A DNA stretch of 11,941 nt from Acidobacteriaceae bacterium (GTDB taxonomy: Bacteria; Acidobacteriota; Terriglobia; Terriglobales; Acidobacteriaceae), in the NCBI GenBank assembly GCA_003140705.1, contig PLKU01000272.1, positions 1 to 11,941 on the forward strand, in the 5' to 3' direction. How positions within the stretch are numbered: position 1 is the stretch's first letter; each line of letters begins with the position of its first letter. The notes beneath the pieces are model-generated. The model saw nothing but the letters and a program-made list of their open reading frames with translations, did not search any database and was not told where the DNA came from. Below, piece by piece: positions 9,087 to 11,941 of the stretch. The position numbers and the translations under genes were made by a program.

Positions 9087-9305
9087 CTACTTATACCGGT
9101 AAACAATCCGTCCGCGGTTGAGGTCGTAGGGGCTCAGTTCTACAGCCACGCGGTCGCCAGGCAGAATGCGGATGAAGTTCTTCCGCATCCTTCCCGAGAC
9201 GTGTGTCAACACCTCGTGATTGTTCTCAAGCTTGACCTTGAACATGGCGTTTGGCAGCGTCTCCGTGACCACCGCCATCACCTCAATCATGTCTTCTTTC
9301 GACAA
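9087..9305 (-). CDS. infA: Translation initiation factor IF-1
   Basis: IF-1 binds the ribosomal A site during 30S initiation and helps IF-2 and IF-3. The OB-fold sequence is clear: [39 protein letters not shown] and [17 protein letters not shown]. No ATG gives the expected N-terminus. A TTG at 9305 yields (M)[12 protein letters not shown] and exactly the family length of 72 residues, so I chose it. Its ribosome site is weak (GCGGGA nearby). A second in-frame TTG at 9341 would give 84 residues with a non-conserved leader ([11 protein letters not shown]). It lies between map (92 bases upstream) and rpmJ. Confidence 0.93.
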   Translation of the reverse strand: MSKEDMIEVMAVVTETLPNAMFKVKLENNHEVLTHVSGRMRKNFIRILPGDRVAVELSPYDLNRGRIVYRYK

Positions 9306-9397
9306 ACCGTATCCCGCTTCCGCCGGCGCCCTCTTGTGCAACCAGCCTGTTATGGCATTTTCAGAGTCTCTGCTGAAAACGCAATCGCCCGAGCGTG

Positions 9398-10147
9398 TTA
9401 CTCGGTCAAAACTCTCGCACCGGTTGCGGTCACAGCCACCGTGTGCTCAAAATGAGCGCTCATGCTTCCGTCCGCGGCAACCGCCGTCCATCCGTCGCCG
9501 AGTACTTTTACATCTGCCTTGCCGGCGTTCACCATCGGCTCGATGGCGATCACCATCCCCGTGCGAAGCTTCATGCCACGGCCCCGTTGGCCAAAATTCG
9601 GCACCTGGGGATCTTCGTGCATGTGAACACCGATGCCGTGGCCTACAAAATCCCGCACTACAGAAAAACCGCCAGCCTCGACTACGCCTTGCACTGCGGC
9701 TCCAACATCGCCAAGGGTTGCCCCCGGCCGTACTGCAGCAATTCCCGCATGCAGCGACGCTTCCGTCACCGCCAGCAGCCGCGCCGCATCCGGATCGATC
9801 GCGCCCACCGGAACCGTAATGGCTGCATCGCCGTAATAGCCGTCCACCACAACACCGAAGTCGACCGAAACAATGTCTCCTTCTTTCAGGACCCGCTTGG
9901 GCGACGGTATGCCATGCACCACTTCGCTGTTGACTGAGGTGCACAGCACACAGGGAAATCCGTGATAGCCCTTGAAAGCGGCCTTGACGCCGAGCTCGGC
10001 TAGCCGCGCTGCCGCGGCGTTCTCCAGATCGAGAGTAGTCGCACCCGGCTTAACCTGGCTGCGCACCAACTCAAGCACCTCGCGAACCACCTGGCCCGCG
10101 CGGCGCATCTTTTCGATTTCCTGGGACGACTTAAGTACCACCGCCAC
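9398..10147 (-). CDS. map: Methionine aminopeptidase, type I
   Basis: Removes the initiator methionine from nascent proteins with small second residues, using a dinuclear metal centre. The 249 residues form a single pita-bread domain without an N-terminal extension. All five metal ligands are present: D96 and D107 (VSVDFG and GYYGDAA), H170 ([10 protein letters not shown]), E203 (AIEPMV) and E234 (AHFEHTVAV). The substrate-binding histidines H78 and H177 are also there. The start is GTG at 10147, preceded by AAGGTGG eight bases upstream; this gives [19 protein letters not shown], matching known family starts. It sits between adk and infA, the common arrangement in many bacteria. Confidence 0.98.
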   Translation of the reverse strand: MAVVLKSSQEIEKMRRAGQVVREVLELVRSQVKPGATTLDLENAAAARLAELGVKAAFKGYHGFPCVLCTSVNSEVVHGIPSPKRVLKEGDIVSVDFGVVVDGYYGDAAITVPVGAIDPDAARLLAVTEASLHAGIAAVRPGATLGDVGAAVQGVVEAGGFSVVRDFVGHGIGVHMHEDPQVPNFGQRGRGMKLRTGMVIAIEPMVNAGKADVKVLGDGWTAVAADGSMSAHFEHTVAVTATGARVLTE

Positions 10148-10173
10148 CGGCTAACCCACCTTCGCTAGGACAG

Positions 10174-10215
10174 TAATCAGTGTCCGTTGAATCCCGACCG
10201 GAGCCCCACTGATTA
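10174..10215 (-). repeat. 9-bp inverted repeat in the adk-map gap
   Basis: TAATCAGTG (10174-10182) and CACTGATTA (10207-10215) are perfect inverted copies separated by 24 bases, inside the 113-base gap between adk and map. A minus-strand TTGACA (10222-10217) overlaps one side, but no -10 box follows at the right spacing. It may be an mRNA hairpin or a protein site; nothing further can be read. Confidence 0.5.
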
Positions 10216-10260
10216 ATGTCAACTGACTTCTTACACGCACAAACCCACCGTCAAGCTGCG

Positions 10261-10989
10261 CTACTTGCGCAACTGCTCGACAGCGGCAACAATTCCGGCC
10301 GCAATTGCACCAATTGGCCGGTCTCCATCCACTTCCGCAAAACGTCCAAGAGCCCGGTAGTGCTCAACAACGGGCGCGGTCAGGGCCACATAAGCGCGCA
10401 TGCGCTCCTTGAAGACCTCTTCCGTGTCATCGGCTCGCTGGACCAGAGCAGCACCCTCAACGTCGCAATAGCCATCCCGCTTGGGCGGCTTTCCATTAAC
10501 GTTGTAGATGGTCTGGCAGACAGGACAGTTCCTGCGCCCCGTAATCCGGCGCAGTAATTGATTATAGTCCACATGGATGCTGACGGCAATCACCGGCAAG
10601 CCTCCGCCTTGAGCCTGCGCCTGAGCGGCCAGCCGGCCGTCCAGCCACCCAGCTTGCCCGAGCGTGCGTGGAAAGCCGTCCAGGATATAACCCCGGGCGG
10701 TATCCGGTGCCTGCAGCCGCAACGCCACCATCTCGTCTACCAGGGAATCTGGGACCAGTTCCCCACGCCCCATGATTTCCTTGGCGACACGGCCAAGTTG
10801 AGTACCCTGAGCCACATTGGCGCGCAACAGGTCGCCGGTCGATATCTGCGGGATTCCCCACAGATTCACCAGCTCTTTGGCCTGGGTCCCTTTGCCCACG
10901 CCCGGCGCACCCAATAAAAGAATTGGGCCGGGAAGGGTCTTTTGACCCGTTTCCCGGCCTTGTTCGACTGCCGTTAAAGATGAGGACAT
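10261..10989 (-). CDS. adk: Adenylate kinase, long-lid form
   Basis: Interconverts ATP + AMP and 2 ADP in the cytosol. The P-loop GAPGVGKGT is at 27-35, the AMP-binding STGDLLR at 50-56 and DGFPRT at 104-109. The lid has the zinc-type insertion with C155-x2-C158-x16-C175, but the fourth ligand position (Cys or Asp in Bacillus enzymes) is E178 in YCDVEG, so zinc binding is uncertain. The protein has 242 residues, with about 20 before the first beta strand where most family members have only a few. The start at 10989 is supported by a TAATG overlap with the secY stop, and GGAAGGAAAA lies upstream. Linkage secY-adk-map is widespread. Confidence 0.97.
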   Translation of the reverse strand: MSSSLTAVEQGRETGQKTLPGPILLLGAPGVGKGTQAKELVNLWGIPQISTGDLLRANVAQGTQLGRVAKEIMGRGELVPDSLVDEMVALRLQAPDTARGYILDGFPRTLGQAGWLDGRLAAQAQAQGGGLPVIAVSIHVDYNQLLRRITGRRNCPVCQTIYNVNGKPPKRDGYCDVEGAALVQRADDTEEVFKERMRAYVALTAPVVEHYRALGRFAEVDGDRPIGAIAAGIVAAVEQLRK

Positions 10990-11941
10990 TACCAGGTTTT
11001 CCTTCCGCGTATGCGACCGGAGCGCGGGGAAAAGCCGTCATAGTGACGCATGATCAGCTGCGATTCGATCTGGTTGACGGTATCCATGGCTACACCCACC
11101 ACAATAAGCAGTGAGGTGCCGCCAAAGTAGAAGGTGACCCCCATGCCGTGCGTCGTCCACGCCGGCAGACTCTCGAAGATGCGGCCGACCAGCCACAGCT
11201 TGTCGAAGCGAATGCCCGAAATCATAAAAGTTGGAACAAGGGTGATCGCGCACAGATACAGCGCTCCCACCAGCGTCAGCCGGGTAAGAATGTCGTTGAT
11301 GAAGTCCGACGTACGCTTGCCGGGACGGATTCCGGGGATGAATGAGCCCGACTTGCGGAAGTTGTCAGCAATGTCGTCCGGCTTCATCACGATCGAGATA
11401 TAGAAATAGGCAAAGAAGATGATGCCCAGGATGTCGATGATCTCGTACCACGGATAGCCTGGCTGAAGTGCTTGCACAATGGGCTGGAGAAAGCGGCTAT
11501 TCTGGACAAACTCTGACTGTGCAAACAGCATGGGCGCCGAGAGAATGGAACTCGCAAAGATTACCGGCATCACGCCGCCCGCATTCACTTTCAACGGCAG
11601 ATGGCTCGATTGTCCGCCCATCATGCGCCGGCCCACGATGCGCCGCGCGCTCTGGATGGGGATGCGCCGTTCCGAGCGCTCGACAAACACGATGAAGGCC
11701 ACCACCGCAATCATGGCTGCCAACAGGATCAGCACCACGATGAAGGTCAGCGATCCCCAGGCATTGGTCTGAATCTTCTGCAGCAGTTCTCCCACGCCGC
11801 GGGGCAGGCCCGCAACAATGCCGGCGAAGATCAGCAGGCTCATGCCGTTGCCAATGCCGCGATCCGTAATCTGCTCGCCCAGCCACATGATGAAGGCAGT
11901 GCCCGTGGTCAGTGTTAGAACGGTCATCAGGCTGAAGCCGA
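10989..11941 (-). CDS. secY: Protein translocase subunit SecY, 5' end outside window
   Basis: Central pore subunit of the SecYEG inner-membrane channel. About 317 C-terminal residues are visible out of the usual 430-450, starting within a membrane helix before GEQITDRGIGNGMSLLIF, a highly conserved SecY loop. Later segments include the cytosolic loop ERSERRIPIQSARR, the helix pair around GVMPVIFASSILSAPMLF, the stretch near DDIADNFRKSGSFIPGIRPG that contacts SecA and the ribosome, and the C-terminal MRHYDGFSPRSGRIRG. No frame disruption is visible. Its stop codon overlaps the adk start, so both are co-translated. The first membrane helices and the gene start lie beyond the right edge. Confidence 0.97.
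   Translation of the reverse strand, partial: GFSLMTVLTLTTGTAFIMWLGEQITDRGIGNGMSLLIFAGIVAGLPRGVGELLQKIQTNAWGSLTFIVVLILLAAMIAVVAFIVFVERSERRIPIQSARRIVGRRMMGGQSSHLPLKVNAGGVMPVIFASSILSAPMLFAQSEFVQNSRFLQPIVQALQPGYPWYEIIDILGIIFFAYFYISIVMKPDDIADNFRKSGSFIPGIRPGKRTSDFINDILTRLTLVGALYLCAITLVPTFMISGIRFDKLWLVGRIFESLPAWTTHGMGVTFYFGGTSLLIVVGVAMDTVNQIESQLIMRHYDGFSPRSGRIRGRKTW

Noticed and set aside
10194..10222. Internal promoter for map (TTGACA on the minus strand)
   Set aside because: A perfect -35 hexamer is present but the bases at 16-18 spacing (GGTCGG region) do not resemble a -10 box.

Overview
The window is a housekeeping region of a moderately GC-rich bacterial chromosome. The RpoA N-terminus, the zinc-type S4 and L36, and the order secY-adk-map-infA-rpmJ-rpsM-rpsK-rpsD-rpoA-rplQ fit a soil Acidobacteriota (Terriglobia-like) genome. 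That assignment is recalled from family resemblance and was not computed.

Left part: 1-1177 holds most of an acyl-CoA dehydrogenase on the minus strand, cut by the window edge. After a 271-base divergent intergenic region, three plus-strand genes follow. They are a membrane-bound family-2 glycosyltransferase of the cellulose-synthase-like type (1449-3014), guaB for IMP dehydrogenase (3131-4654), and a small VanZ-like membrane protein (4644-5141) whose start lies inside the guaB end. guaB has a putative -10 box and a strong leader hairpin ending 10 bases before its start codon.

Right part: a 15-bp perfect hairpin (5167-5202) separates the convergent VanZ-like and rplQ genes and ends the long minus-strand operon. 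Read in the direction of transcription, this operon is secY (5' end outside the window), adk, map, infA, rpmJ, rpsM, rpsK, rpsD, rpoA, rplQ. It supplies the SecYEG channel, adenylate kinase, N-terminal methionine removal, initiation factor 1, ribosomal proteins L36, S13, S11, S4 and L17, and the RNA polymerase alpha subunit. TAATG stop/start overlaps couple secY to adk and rpsM to rpsK.

The most unusual structure is a set of three related non-coding elements in the gaps rpsK-rpsD, rpsD-rpoA and rpoA-rplQ. Each consists of degenerate 7-base repeats (plus-strand consensus GCTTCTA): five copies, a 29-43-base spacer, then four copies in inverted orientation. In the mRNA the first arm starts only 5-7 bases after the stop codon of the preceding gene in all three cases. 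The other gaps of this operon lack the pattern. No insertion sequence, CRISPR array, tRNA or rRNA gene was seen, and no intergenic stretch exceeds 300 bases.
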